From an uncultured Clostridia bacterium (GTDB lineage: Bacteria; Bacillota; Clostridia; Christensenellales; UBA1242): DNA of 10,897 nucleotides. Made by a program: the position numbers and the translations under genes. The notes under the pieces are model-generated. The model was not told where the DNA came from and did not search any database. It saw only the letters and a list, made by a program, of their open reading frames with translations. The stretch spans positions 1 through 10,897 of the forward strand of contig CAMEUD010000037.1 of assembly GCA_945937975.1 (NCBI GenBank), read 5' to 3'. Below are positions 1 through 6,856 of this stretch, one piece after another; position 1 is the first letter of the stretch; every line of letters starts with the position of its first letter.

Positions 1-95
1 AGCCATTTTAACATTTTAAAATTTGGGTCTTTTTGTTCAAATTCTTCCAACATGATATTGCTTGACAATTCGTCGCAAGTAAAAATAAATCTCAT
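1..95 (-). CDS. Partial unidentified protein, N-terminal 31 codons only
   Basis: A minus-strand reading frame starts at an ATG (95-93) and runs off the left edge of the window without a stop. It is preceded by GGAGA (101-105) at 5-nt spacing, the same ribosome-site arrangement as the divergent MscS gene. The visible residues begin MRFIFTCDEL and continue with an acidic helix-like stretch ending near KMLKW. I do not recognise the family: a short strand followed by an acidic helix fits many alpha/beta enzymes and is not diagnostic. The existence of a gene is supported by the start codon, ribosome site and open frame. Its function is not. Confidence 0.6.
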   Translation of the reverse strand, partial: MRFIFTCDELSSNIMLEEFEQKDPNFKMLKW

Positions 96-114
96 AAAAT
101 TCTCCATGTAGAGT

Positions 115-131
115 TTAACATTTTATGTTAA
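115..131. repeat. Inverted repeat TTAACAT-TTT-ATGTTAA in divergent intergenic region
   Basis: Two perfect 7-bp arms flank a 3-nt centre. The repeat lies 20 nt upstream of the start codon of the left-edge gene, just beyond its ribosome site, so it could be an operator or an mRNA 5' structure. The arms are all A/T except one C:G pair, and chance occurrence in this AT-rich background is quite possible. Confidence 0.3.
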
Positions 132-232
132 TTTTTCAAATAGATTTTTTATATTAAGTTTTAATTTTCTTTTTATTAGATTTATACAATATGAAAATGT
201 TTCAAAAATTAAGCCAAATATCAATCTTTTGT

Positions 233-261
233 TTGTCGAATTTTTCAATATAGTGTATAAT
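233..261 (+). promoter_or_regulatory. Sigma-A-type promoter for the mscS gene
   Basis: TTGTCG (233-238, four of six matches to TTGACA) and a perfect TATAAT (256-261) are separated by exactly 17 bp. Transcription would start near 268, giving a 5' leader of about 20 nt that contains the AAAAGGAG ribosome site (273-280). The position fits the gene that starts at 287. Confidence 0.65.
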
Positions 262-286
262 TATTATGTAATAAAAGGAGAATTTT

Positions 287-1300
287 ATGGATTGGGCAGG
301 CATTTGGGAATCAATCAAAAACTTTTTTACTAATAACTACATTGGAATAATAAAGTTCTTTGCAGTTCTTGTTTTGGGAATTATTCTTATAAAGTTATTT
401 CTTAATATTGTAAAGCGAATTATGAGTAGGACTAAAATGGAAAAAGTTACACAAAGTTTTTTGTATGGCATACTTAAATTTTGTTTGTATTTACTTTTGA
501 TTTTAACTTTATTGAGTACATTAGGAATTTCTATTTCTGGAATAATAACTGCGTTAAGCGCTCTTGTCCTTGCAATTGGTATGGCGCTTCAGAGCAACAT
601 TTCCAACCTTGCAAATGGCATTGTAATTATTTCAACGCATATGTTTAAAAAAGGTGATTACATTAGCGTTGACGGTGTTGAAGGAAGCATATATGATATT
701 AACTTTTTGTTTACAACAATAATGACTACCGACAATAAAAAAATAACAATTCCAAACTCAACAATTGTAAATAATGCCGTAACCAACTTTGGTGCAAACG
801 CAACAAGAAGAGTTAATTTTTCTTTTGGTGTTGCATATGAAAGTGATGTTGAAAAGGTAAAGAAAATAATTATTGATGTTATGAAGAGTAATGGAAAAGT
901 TAGACTTGACAAAGAACCATTTTGTAGATTAAAAGAATTAAACAGTAATAGTATTGACTTTTTTGCTTACTGCTGGGTAGACAATGAAGATTATTGGGAT
1001 GTTTACTATTATGTTATGGAAAATGTTTTTAACGAGTTTAAAAGAAACAACATATCCATTCCATACAACCAACTTGAAATTAGAGAAAGAACTGACAACC
1101 CAATTATGCCTGTTGAAAATGACGGTTTGCCACAAAGGGTTGAAAAAGAAAGAGTTGAAAAAAAGCATATATTTGACCTTGAAAATGATGACCTAATGAC
1201 AATTTTTAAAACCGGCAAAAATAAAAAACCAAAGAAAGATAATTCAAAAACAAAAAAAGTAAAAACAGATTCTGCAAAAGAAAAAGTAAATAAAAAATAG
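287..1300 (+). CDS. mscS: Small-conductance mechanosensitive channel, MscS family
   Basis: This is a homomeric membrane channel that opens under membrane tension to release solutes during hypo-osmotic shock. The 337-residue protein has three hydrophobic helices, roughly 19-42, 61-80 and 84-118. The third is the typical glycine/alanine pore helix, with GMALQSNISNLANG near 98-111. The beta domain follows, with KKGDYISVDGVEG (121-133) and the family hallmark ITIPNSTIVNNAVTNF, then the alpha/beta cytoplasmic domain to about 265. The last 70 or so residues are an extra hydrophilic tail, very rich in lysine at the end, which is absent from the 286-residue E. coli MscS. The ATG is preceded by AAAAGGAG at 6-nt spacing. 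The gene is transcribed alone from its own promoter and ends in a bidirectional terminator. Family assignment is firm; the ion preference is not known. Confidence 0.93.
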   Translation: MDWAGIWESIKNFFTNNYIGIIKFFAVLVLGIILIKLFLNIVKRIMSRTKMEKVTQSFLYGILKFCLYLLLILTLLSTLGISISGIITALSALVLAIGMALQSNISNLANGIVIISTHMFKKGDYISVDGVEGSIYDINFLFTTIMTTDNKKITIPNSTIVNNAVTNFGANATRRVNFSFGVAYESDVEKVKKIIIDVMKSNGKVRLDKEPFCRLKELNSNSIDFFAYCWVDNEDYWDVYYYVMENVFNEFKRNNISIPYNQLEIRERTDNPIMPVENDGLPQRVEKERVEKKHIFDLENDDLMTIFKTGKNKKPKKDNSKTKKVKTDSAKEKVNKK

Positions 1301-1303
1301 CAA

Positions 1304-1335
1304 AAAAAATATGCAACATGTGTTGCATATTTTTT
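1304..1335. terminator. Bidirectional terminator between convergent genes
   Basis: A perfect 15-bp inverted repeat (AAAAAATATGCAACA, 1304-1318, and its complement, 1321-1335) has two bases between the arms. The realistic hairpin has a somewhat larger loop. An A-run on one side and a T-run on the other serve transcripts from both directions. The hairpin follows the mscS stop by 3 nt. The TAA stop of the convergent gene (1336-1334) overlaps its outer edge. Confidence 0.85.
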
Positions 1336-1813
1336 ATTGACCATAATTTGAATCTTTTTGTTTGTACATCTTATCCACAAATGCATCCAGATTTTTAAAG
1401 AACTCTTGTTGGTCTTGTTTTATTTTTGATAAATTTTCTTTTGCAAAATCCAAGAAATAACTATCCAAACTTGCTTGTTTTGAAATATCCATATTAACAT
1501 AATCCCTTGCTCTATTAAACAGAAATTGATGTTTGTTTATTTCACTTTTTAAAGTAGTTTCTTGAAATCTCGTCAACAAATTTTGATAAATTAGTTCATT
1601 TGGTTTTTTGCCGTCACTCATCTTTATTTTGTGATAAACAACAAAACAAAATGCGGAAATATTTAAAAATAGATTTCTCTCTGCAGGTGTATATATTTTT
1701 TCAAAGCATGGAACTTTTGTCCCTATAAAAGAAACATTTACACTTTTTTTATTGTTTGTAATCTCAAAATTGATATATTTTCCTATATCATAAACTTGTT
1801 TTAATGTTAACAT
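1334..1813 (-). CDS. Hypothetical cytosolic protein, 159 residues
   Basis: I do not recognise this protein. It starts at ATG 1813 with AAAAGGAG (1821-1828) at a normal 7-nt spacing, so it looks like a genuine translated gene. There is no signal peptide or membrane span. The N-terminal 45 residues look strand-rich (NFEITNNKKSVNVSFIG). The rest is probably helical and rich in Phe, Lys and Asn, ending in a charged helix (KENLSKIKQDQQEFFKNL). No cysteine cluster or catalytic motif is evident. It lies downstream of the 151-residue membrane protein on the same strand, separated by an intrinsic terminator that sits directly against its ribosome site. Expression would therefore need readthrough of that terminator or a promoter inside the upstream gene. 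The isolated DnaA-box-like sequence at 1371-1379 is simply part of this coding region. Confidence 0.72.
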   Translation of the reverse strand: MLTLKQVYDIGKYINFEITNNKKSVNVSFIGTKVPCFEKIYTPAERNLFLNISAFCFVVYHKIKMSDGKKPNELIYQNLLTRFQETTLKSEINKHQFLFNRARDYVNMDISKQASLDSYFLDFAKENLSKIKQDQQEFFKNLDAFVDKMYKQKDSNYGQ

Positions 1814-1834
1814 AATTTTTCTCCTTTTGGTTAG

Positions 1835-1854
1835 AAAAAGCGAGTTAAACTCGC
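1835..1854 (-). terminator. Intrinsic terminator between two minus-strand genes
   Basis: On the minus strand the sequence reads GCGAG-TTTAA-CTCGC followed by TTTTTCT. The 5-bp GC-rich stem can extend to 7 bp with a 1-nt centre. It lies 5 nt after the stop of the 151-residue protein gene and ends only 6 nt before the ribosome site of the next gene. A promoter does not fit in between, so this may act as a partial terminator or attenuator. Confidence 0.72.
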
Positions 1855-1858
1855 CCTT

Positions 1859-2314
1859 TTACATTGATAAGTCGTCATCATTTTTGTATTGTTCTTGTAT
1901 TTGTGTTTTTTGCTCTTTGTTGTTTGAAATCATTGGTTGTTTGCCAAATAATTTATATTCTTTATATTCGGCAAGTTCTATTTCTTGTTCCTTTATTAAA
2001 GAACTTTTATCTTTTTTTAGTTCTTCAATTTTTGCATTGCAAGTTTCTATATTAAATTGCACATCTTTTGCAATTTTTTTATGCTTTCCACTAAATGCAC
2101 TAAATGCATATCCAGAAATTGCTCCAACACCAAGAACACAAAGCCCTGCGATAAGATTTAGAAAGAGTAAGAAAAATCCGCATGTCGCTGTAAGCATTCC
2201 CACCCCGCTCAACCAATCAAAAATGTATCTCTTTTTATTTCCTTCATTTTGAATGTTGACATAATCTTTTCTTTGTTGCTCCAAATTATAAATCTCGTCA
2301 TCGATTTTGCTCAA
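1859..2314 (-). CDS. Coiled-coil protein with two membrane spans; start disrupted
   Basis: I do not recognise the family. From the in-frame TTG at 2314 the protein has 151 residues. An N-terminal charged helix (3-24) is followed by two adjacent hydrophobic segments (about 35-54 and 55-74, rich in Gly, Leu and Cys). A long charged coiled-coil-like helix follows (about 77-120, with NAKIEELKKDKSSLIKEQE), then a polar acidic tail. This suggests a membrane hairpin with both ends in the cytoplasm. The TTG has no convincing ribosome site. A strong one (AAAAGGGG, 2348-2355) instead feeds an ATG at 2340 that is out of frame by one base. Adding one A to the A6 run (2330-2335) would give a natural start, MVKKSIVERL, running straight into LSKIDDEI. 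Either the gene has lost a base in that run (mutation, phase variation or assembly error), or the TTG is reached by coupling from the 9-codon mini-ORF. It has its own consensus promoter just behind tilS. Confidence 0.7.
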   Translation of the reverse strand: MSKIDDEIYNLEQQRKDYVNIQNEGNKKRYIFDWLSGVGMLTATCGFFLLFLNLIAGLCVLGVGAISGYAFSAFSGKHKKIAKDVQFNIETCNAKIEELKKDKSSLIKEQEIELAEYKEYKLFGKQPMISNNKEQKTQIQEQYKNDDDLSM

Positions 2315-2355
2315 TCTTTCAACGATTGATTTTTTACCATTTTTTAACCCCTTTT
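2311..2355 (-). other. Strong ribosome site plus out-of-frame 9-codon mini-ORF at gene start
   Basis: AAAAGGGG (2355-2348) is followed after 7 nt by ATG (2340-2338). That frame encodes MVKNQSLKD and stops at TGA (2313-2311). The stop overlaps the TTG (2314-2312) that opens the long frame, forming TTGA. This could be a termination-reinitiation leader peptide, or the remains of the true N-terminus after loss of one base in the six-A run. Confidence 0.6.
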
Positions 2356-2363
2356 GGGAATAT

Positions 2364-2392
2364 ATTATATTGCCAAAACAAGATTATGTCAA
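2364..2392 (-). promoter_or_regulatory. Perfect consensus sigma-A promoter behind tilS
   Basis: On the minus strand TTGACA (2392-2387) and TATAAT (2369-2364) both match consensus exactly and are 17 bp apart. The predicted start near 2357 gives a leader of about 17 nt to the ATG at 2340, just enough to include AAAAGGGG. The -35 box begins 3 nt after the tilS stop, and no terminator separates tilS from it. Confidence 0.85.
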
Positions 2393-2395
2393 TAG

Positions 2396-3724
2396 TCAAT
2401 TTGTTGTAACTTTATAAATGCGTTTTGAATTTTCATCAACTTTTATTTTGCTTGAGATTGCAACATTTGCAATTATGTATACTTCATTCCCTGATGCAAG
2501 TACTGGCAAAATATTTCTCATTCTTTGTGGATATTTTACATCAATCAAAAATTCTTTTAATTTTTTTGTTCCACCACCAAACTTGGAAAAAACATCTCCG
2601 TTTTGTCTAAATCTCCAAATTGCATCTTTTGGCAATTTGTCTGGGTCATAGAAAAACGCATTTTTATCATCTTCCAATTTATCAACTTTCTTTGTTGTTA
2701 CTTTACCAAATCCTTCAACATTAAATGTTCCAAGTTTATGCTTTTCATACAAATTTATTGAATCTTTCTTTTTTGAAAGTATTGTCAAATAATCGTATTC
2801 TTTATACACACTTACTTTTAATGGGAGTTCTAATCTTTTTCCATTTTGTCCACTTTGCACAAAATCTAAAATCATATCTATATGTTTGTTTTCTATATCT
2901 TTATTTATTCCAATACTATGTAACGCTTTATATAAAAGTCTTGATGTTATTGGTTTTGGATAAACAAAATAAGAAAGTGGAATTTTTACTTCTTTGTCCA
3001 CAACAACAAGAGAATCTTGTGGAACTTGACTTTGTATGTATTCATCATCTTGACTTGCCAAAAGTCCAAAATTTGTTATTGAATTAATTGCATTTGGCCA
3101 TCTTTTTTGAATAAGTGGCAAAACTTCATTACGAATAAAATTTCGATTATACTCATTTTCAAAATTGCTTTCATCTTGAACAAAAGGTATTTCATTTTCT
3201 TCTATATATTTTTCAATTTGTTCTCTGCCAGTTTCAAGCATTGGTCTTATATATTTGTTATCACGAATAACACTCATACCCTTAAGCCCAGTGACCCCGC
3301 TTCCACGAAATAGGTGCATAAGTATTGTTTCTGCTTGGTCAAACTTGTGATGTGCAAGAGCAATTTTATCAACTATATGTTCATTAAGCAATTTTTCAAA
3401 GACCAAAAATCTACCTTCTCTTGCCCCACTTTCAAGTGAAATTCCTTTTTGCTTTGAAAGAGTTATGCTATCAATTTTAAATTTGCAAACTCTTATACCA
3501 TTTTTATTGCAAAAGTCCTCAACAAATTTCACTTCGCCTTTGCTTGCTTCTCTTATTGAATGGTCAATTGTGATGGCAATTACATCAAAGCCATAGTCAA
3601 ATTTTATTTCGTTTAGATAGTTTAGTAGTGCCATACTATCTTTGCCACCACTAACTCCAACACCAATAGTTTCTCCACTTTTTACAAGTTTATATTTTTC
3701 AATAAGTTTTTTAATATTTTCCAT
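2396..3724 (-). CDS. tilS: tRNA(Ile)-lysidine synthase TilS
   Basis: TilS uses ATP and lysine to convert the wobble cytidine of the CAU-anticodon tRNA-Ile to lysidine, so that the tRNA reads AUA and is charged with isoleucine. It acts in the cytosol and is normally essential. The 442-residue protein carries the PP-loop ATP pyrophosphatase motif SGGKDS at 25-30, ESGAREGRF at 98-106 and HHKFDQAET at 125-133, followed by RGSGVTGLKGM, all typical of TilS. A substrate-binding middle region follows. The C-terminal TilS domain (about 355-430) contains WRFRQNGD and GGGTKKLKEFLID. Length matches the full bacterial form. The ATG is preceded by a modest AGGAA (3735-3731) at 6-nt spacing. The gene stands apart from the gyr operon by a 205-bp AT-rich gap with a probable terminator and promoter. 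It has no terminator of its own before the next promoter. Confidence 0.95.
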   Translation of the reverse strand: MENIKKLIEKYKLVKSGETIGVGVSGGKDSMALLNYLNEIKFDYGFDVIAITIDHSIREASKGEVKFVEDFCNKNGIRVCKFKIDSITLSKQKGISLESGAREGRFLVFEKLLNEHIVDKIALAHHKFDQAETILMHLFRGSGVTGLKGMSVIRDNKYIRPMLETGREQIEKYIEENEIPFVQDESNFENEYNRNFIRNEVLPLIQKRWPNAINSITNFGLLASQDDEYIQSQVPQDSLVVVDKEVKIPLSYFVYPKPITSRLLYKALHSIGINKDIENKHIDMILDFVQSGQNGKRLELPLKVSVYKEYDYLTILSKKKDSINLYEKHKLGTFNVEGFGKVTTKKVDKLEDDKNAFFYDPDKLPKDAIWRFRQNGDVFSKFGGGTKKLKEFLIDVKYPQRMRNILPVLASGNEVYIIANVAISSKIKVDENSKRIYKVTTN

Positions 3725-3741
3725 AACTTTTTCCTAACATT

Positions 3742-3770
3742 ATTTTACAATATGCTATATTATAAATCAA
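3742..3770 (-). promoter_or_regulatory. Candidate promoter for tilS
   Basis: On the minus strand TTGATT (3770-3765, four of six) and TAAAAT (3747-3742, five of six) are 17 bp apart. Transcription would start near 3735, right at the AGGAA ribosome site, giving an unusually short leader. In sequence this AT-rich, hexamers of this quality also arise by chance. Confidence 0.4.
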
Positions 3771-3877
3771 TTATAATTTTATAAAAAATATGAGATAAAT
3801 TATCAAATAAATTAATTTTTTGTATTTTTTTCTTAATTTTTTATAAAAAATAAACAATATTTGTATTTTTTTGTAAT

Positions 3878-3902
3878 AAAAAAAGTAAAATAATTTTTAC
3901 TT
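3878..3902 (-). terminator. Weak AT-rich terminator after the gyrBA transcript
   Basis: An 8-bp inverted repeat (AAGTAAAA-TAAT-TTTTACTT, 3883-3902) is followed on the minus strand by seven T residues. It lies 28 nt past the stop of the small membrane-protein gene. The stem has only one G:C pair and would be weak. The position and T-run favour a terminator. The rest of the 3725-3929 gap shows nothing beyond AT-rich sequence and the candidate tilS promoter. Confidence 0.45.
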
Positions 3903-3929
3903 ATTCTACTTTTTATTTATATTTTTTTA

Positions 3930-4241
3930 TTAATCAATTTGGTTTATGTCTTTTATTTTTTCTTTATTTTCTTGTTCTTTCATTTTTTTATCAAGTTCTT
4001 TTTGGACTTCTTCTTTAATTATGTTTGGATTTTTTTCATGTGAATACAAAGCATAAACAATCCCAAGGAAAGCACAAGATATTAAGAAACCTACACCAAC
4101 AGCAACTGTTCCCCAAATTCTAATATTGGTTGCTCCATTTGAAAGCATTGCGTTTGCACAAATAATTAAAACAACAAGACAGGCAACTGCCATAATTGCA
4201 AACAAAATTGATAATGATAAATATAATGTCTTTTTTTTCAT
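3930..4241 (-). CDS. Small two-span membrane protein downstream of gyrA
   Basis: I do not recognise this 103-residue protein. It has a basic start (MKKK), two hydrophobic helices (about 6-30 and 43-66) joined by a short polar loop, and a charged C-terminal helix (68-103, rich in Lys and Glu). With the first helix led by lysines, both ends are probably cytoplasmic. The ATG has an AAGGAG site (4255-4250) at 8-nt spacing. It begins 40 nt after the gyrA stop with no terminator between, so it is probably co-transcribed with gyrBA. That position does not by itself imply a role in DNA topology. No metal-binding or catalytic motif is visible. Confidence 0.8.
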   Translation of the reverse strand: MKKKTLYLSLSILFAIMAVACLVVLIICANAMLSNGATNIRIWGTVAVGVGFLISCAFLGIVYALYSHEKNPNIIKEEVQKELDKKMKEQENKEKIKDINQID

Positions 4242-4281
4242 AATATAATCTCCTTATTTATTTTTTACTTTTTATTTAATT

Positions 4282-6831
4282 TTATTCTTGAGTATTATTA
4301 TCTAAATCAGCATTATTATTTTCTGCATTTTCAATATTTTCTTCAATTACTTCATCAACACTTGTTTGATGTTCTTCTTCGTGTTCATTTACTGCCAAAC
4401 TAACAACCTTTGCACCTTCTCTTAACTTCATAATCTTTACACCTTGAGAATTTCTTCCAATAAGACTTATGTCTTTTACTGGTGTTCTAATTATTACACC
4501 ATTGTCAGCAACAATGATTATATCTTGGTCAAATTTTACTTGTTTAAGCACTGCAAGTTTTCCTGTTTTTTCATTAAACACGCCTGCTTTAACACCTTTT
4601 GCTCCACGAGAAGTTAATCTAAAGTCTTCAACATGGTTTCTCTTTCCAAAACCTTTTTCACTTACTGTGATAATTTCGGCATCAGTTTCACCTTTCTTGA
4701 TTACTGTCATTGCAACAACATTTTCGCCTTCTGCAAGATTAATTGACTTAACACCTTGGGCTGTTCTTCCCATTGTTCTTACTTTTTGTTCATTAAATCT
4801 TGCACATTTTCCATCACTTGATGCAATCAAAATTTCATCATCACCTGTTGATGTCATAACACCAATAAGTTCATCACCTTCATTCAAACTTATTGCAATT
4901 TTACCATTCTTACGGATATTTGCAAACTCAATAAGTTTTGTCTTTTTGATAAGTCCTTGTTTTGTTGCCATAATAAGATTATTTGTTGTATCTTCGGTTA
5001 ATGGAATGATTGTGTTTACCTTTTCACCACTTTCAAGTGGAAGAAGGTTTATCATTGCTCTACCTTTTGCTTGTCTTTGTGCTTCTGGAATTTCATATGT
5101 CTTTAATGTATATACTTTTCCAAAGTTAGTAAAGAACATTAAATCATCATGTGTGTTTGCAACAAATATATCTTCAACAAAATCTTCTTCTTTTGTCTTG
5201 TGTGCACTTATTCCAACACCACCACGCTTTTGTGTCCTATATTCATCAAGACTCATTCTCTTGATATAACCTTGGTGTGTTTTTGAAATAACAACATCTT
5301 CTTTCTTAATTAGGTCAGCAATATTAATATCTCCAAGGTCGTGGCTTATTTCTGTTTTTCTTTCATCACCAAACTTGTTCTTTAAATCTTCCAAATTATT
5401 TTTAATGATTGAAAGTACTTTTTCTTCACTTGCCAAAATTGAGTTAAGTTCTTCGATAAGTTTTTCAAGTTCTCTATATTCTTCATTAAGTTTTTCAACT
5501 TCCAAACTTGTAAGTTTGCTTAACTTCATTTCCAAAATTGCATTTGCTTGAATTTCGTCAAGTTCAAAATTTTGAATAAGTTTTGTTTTTGCATCGTCTT
5601 TATCGTCTGCTTCTTTGATTATCTTGATAACTTCATCAATGTGTGCAAGGGCAATAACAAGACCTTGAACAATATGCATTCTTTCTTCTGCTTTCTTTAA
5701 GTCAAATTTTGTTTTTCTTATCAAAACATCTTTTTGATGTTCAAGATAGTAATAAAGCATTTCTTTTAAGTTAAGTACTTTTGGTTCACGATTAACAAGT
5801 GCAAGCATTATAATGCCTTCGCTTTGTTGTAACATTGTTTTTTTGTAAAGCATATTAAGTACAACTTGAGCATTTGCATCTTTCTTTACATCAACAACAA
5901 CCCTAAGTCCATCTCTATCACTTTCTTCTTTTATATCGCTTATACCTTCAATTTTCTTATCTTTTACAAGGTCTGCCATTTGCATAATAAAGCGTGCTTT
6001 GTTTACACCATAAGGTAATTCAGAAATAACAATCTTAAATCTACCATTTTCTGTTTCTTCAATTTCCGCTTTACCACGAACAATGATACTTCCCCTTCCT
6101 GTTGTGTATGCTTGGCGAATTGCGTTCCTTCCCATTATAATTCCACCAGTTGGGAAATCTGGAGCAGGAATATAGTCCATAAGTTCTTCAACAGTTATAT
6201 CTGGATTATCAATAAGTGCTTCAACACCATTAATAACTTCTGTAAGGTTGTGTGGTGGAATGTTTGTTGCCATACCAACGGCAATACCATCTGCACCATT
6301 TACAAGCAAGTTAGGGAATTTGCAAGGCAATACTCTTGGTTGCATAAGTGTATCATCAAAGTTTGGATACATATCAACAGTCTCTTTGTCAATATCTTCA
6401 AGCATATATTCACTAATTTTGCTTAATCTTGCTTCGGTGTAACGCATTGCAGCAGGACTGTCGCCATCTATTGAACCAAAGTTTCCATGACCATCAACAA
6501 GTGGATATCTTATTGAGAAGTCTTGAGCAAGACGAACCAACGCATCATAAACACTACTATCGCCATGTGGGTGATATTTACCCATTACTTCACCGACAAT
6601 TCTTGCACATTTCTTGTATGGTTTATCACTATAATTTCCAAGTTCGCCCATAGAATAAAGTATTCTTCTATGAACAGGTTTAAGTCCATCTCTTACATCA
6701 GGAATAGCACGAGAAACATTTACTGCCATTGCATAAGAGATAAACGATTTTTTTAATTCATCAGTCGCTTCAACTTGCATAACTTTTGTGTTTGCAAAAA
6801 GTTCGTGAAGTTCTTTTTTCTTTTCTTCCAT
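4282..6831 (-). CDS. gyrA: DNA gyrase subunit A
   Basis: GyrA is the DNA-cleaving and DNA-wrapping subunit of gyrase (A2B2), which introduces negative supercoils using ATP. I start it at ATG 6831, which has AAAGGTGA 4 nt upstream. A TTG five codons earlier stays in frame but lies upstream of that ribosome site. The 849-residue product has the winged-helix breakage domain, with catalytic Tyr131 in AAMRYTEAR. The quinolone region reads HPHGDSSVYD (87-96), with Ser92 and Asp96 in the places of E. coli Ser83 and Asp87, the residues usual in susceptible strains. A coiled-coil gate comes next (about 370-510), then the beta-pinwheel wrapping domain with repeated blades. The GyrA box is QKRGGVG (534-540), with Val539 where a basic residue is usual. 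The protein ends in an acidic, Asn/Glu-rich tail, common in GyrA. It lies 25 nt behind gyrB. ParC is less likely given the GyrA box and the adjacent gyrB. Confidence 0.96.
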   Translation of the reverse strand: MEEKKKELHELFANTKVMQVEATDELKKSFISYAMAVNVSRAIPDVRDGLKPVHRRILYSMGELGNYSDKPYKKCARIVGEVMGKYHPHGDSSVYDALVRLAQDFSIRYPLVDGHGNFGSIDGDSPAAMRYTEARLSKISEYMLEDIDKETVDMYPNFDDTLMQPRVLPCKFPNLLVNGADGIAVGMATNIPPHNLTEVINGVEALIDNPDITVEELMDYIPAPDFPTGGIIMGRNAIRQAYTTGRGSIIVRGKAEIEETENGRFKIVISELPYGVNKARFIMQMADLVKDKKIEGISDIKEESDRDGLRVVVDVKKDANAQVVLNMLYKKTMLQQSEGIIMLALVNREPKVLNLKEMLYYYLEHQKDVLIRKTKFDLKKAEERMHIVQGLVIALAHIDEVIKIIKEADDKDDAKTKLIQNFELDEIQANAILEMKLSKLTSLEVEKLNEEYRELEKLIEELNSILASEEKVLSIIKNNLEDLKNKFGDERKTEISHDLGDINIADLIKKEDVVISKTHQGYIKRMSLDEYRTQKRGGVGISAHKTKEEDFVEDIFVANTHDDLMFFTNFGKVYTLKTYEIPEAQRQAKGRAMINLLPLESGEKVNTIIPLTEDTTNNLIMATKQGLIKKTKLIEFANIRKNGKIAISLNEGDELIGVMTSTGDDEILIASSDGKCARFNEQKVRTMGRTAQGVKSINLAEGENVVAMTVIKKGETDAEIITVSEKGFGKRNHVEDFRLTSRGAKGVKAGVFNEKTGKLAVLKQVKFDQDIIIVADNGVIIRTPVKDISLIGRNSQGVKIMKLREGAKVVSLAVNEHEEEHQTSVDEVIEENIENAENNNADLDNNTQE

Positions 6832-6856
6832 ATTTTCACCTTTCAATTAATTTTTA

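Noticed and set aside
1371..1379. Perfect DnaA-box-like TTATCCACA
   Set aside because: It is a single site inside the 159-residue protein gene, encoding ordinary residues, with no cluster around it.
3771..3929. Small RNA or riboswitch in the gap between tilS and the small membrane-protein gene
   Set aside because: There is no conserved-looking structured element. Apart from the weak terminator hairpin it is homopolymeric A/T sequence.
4469..5269. 266-codon plus-strand open frame antisense to gyrA
   Set aside because: It lies wholly within gyrA, whose protein is clearly conserved. The antisense frame gives a serine/phenylalanine-rich product without recognisable domains and is a by-product of gyrA codon use.
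6832..6846. Upstream TTG start for gyrA at 6846
   Set aside because: It would place the AAAGGTGA ribosome site inside the coding region. The ATG at 6831 is correctly spaced behind that site.
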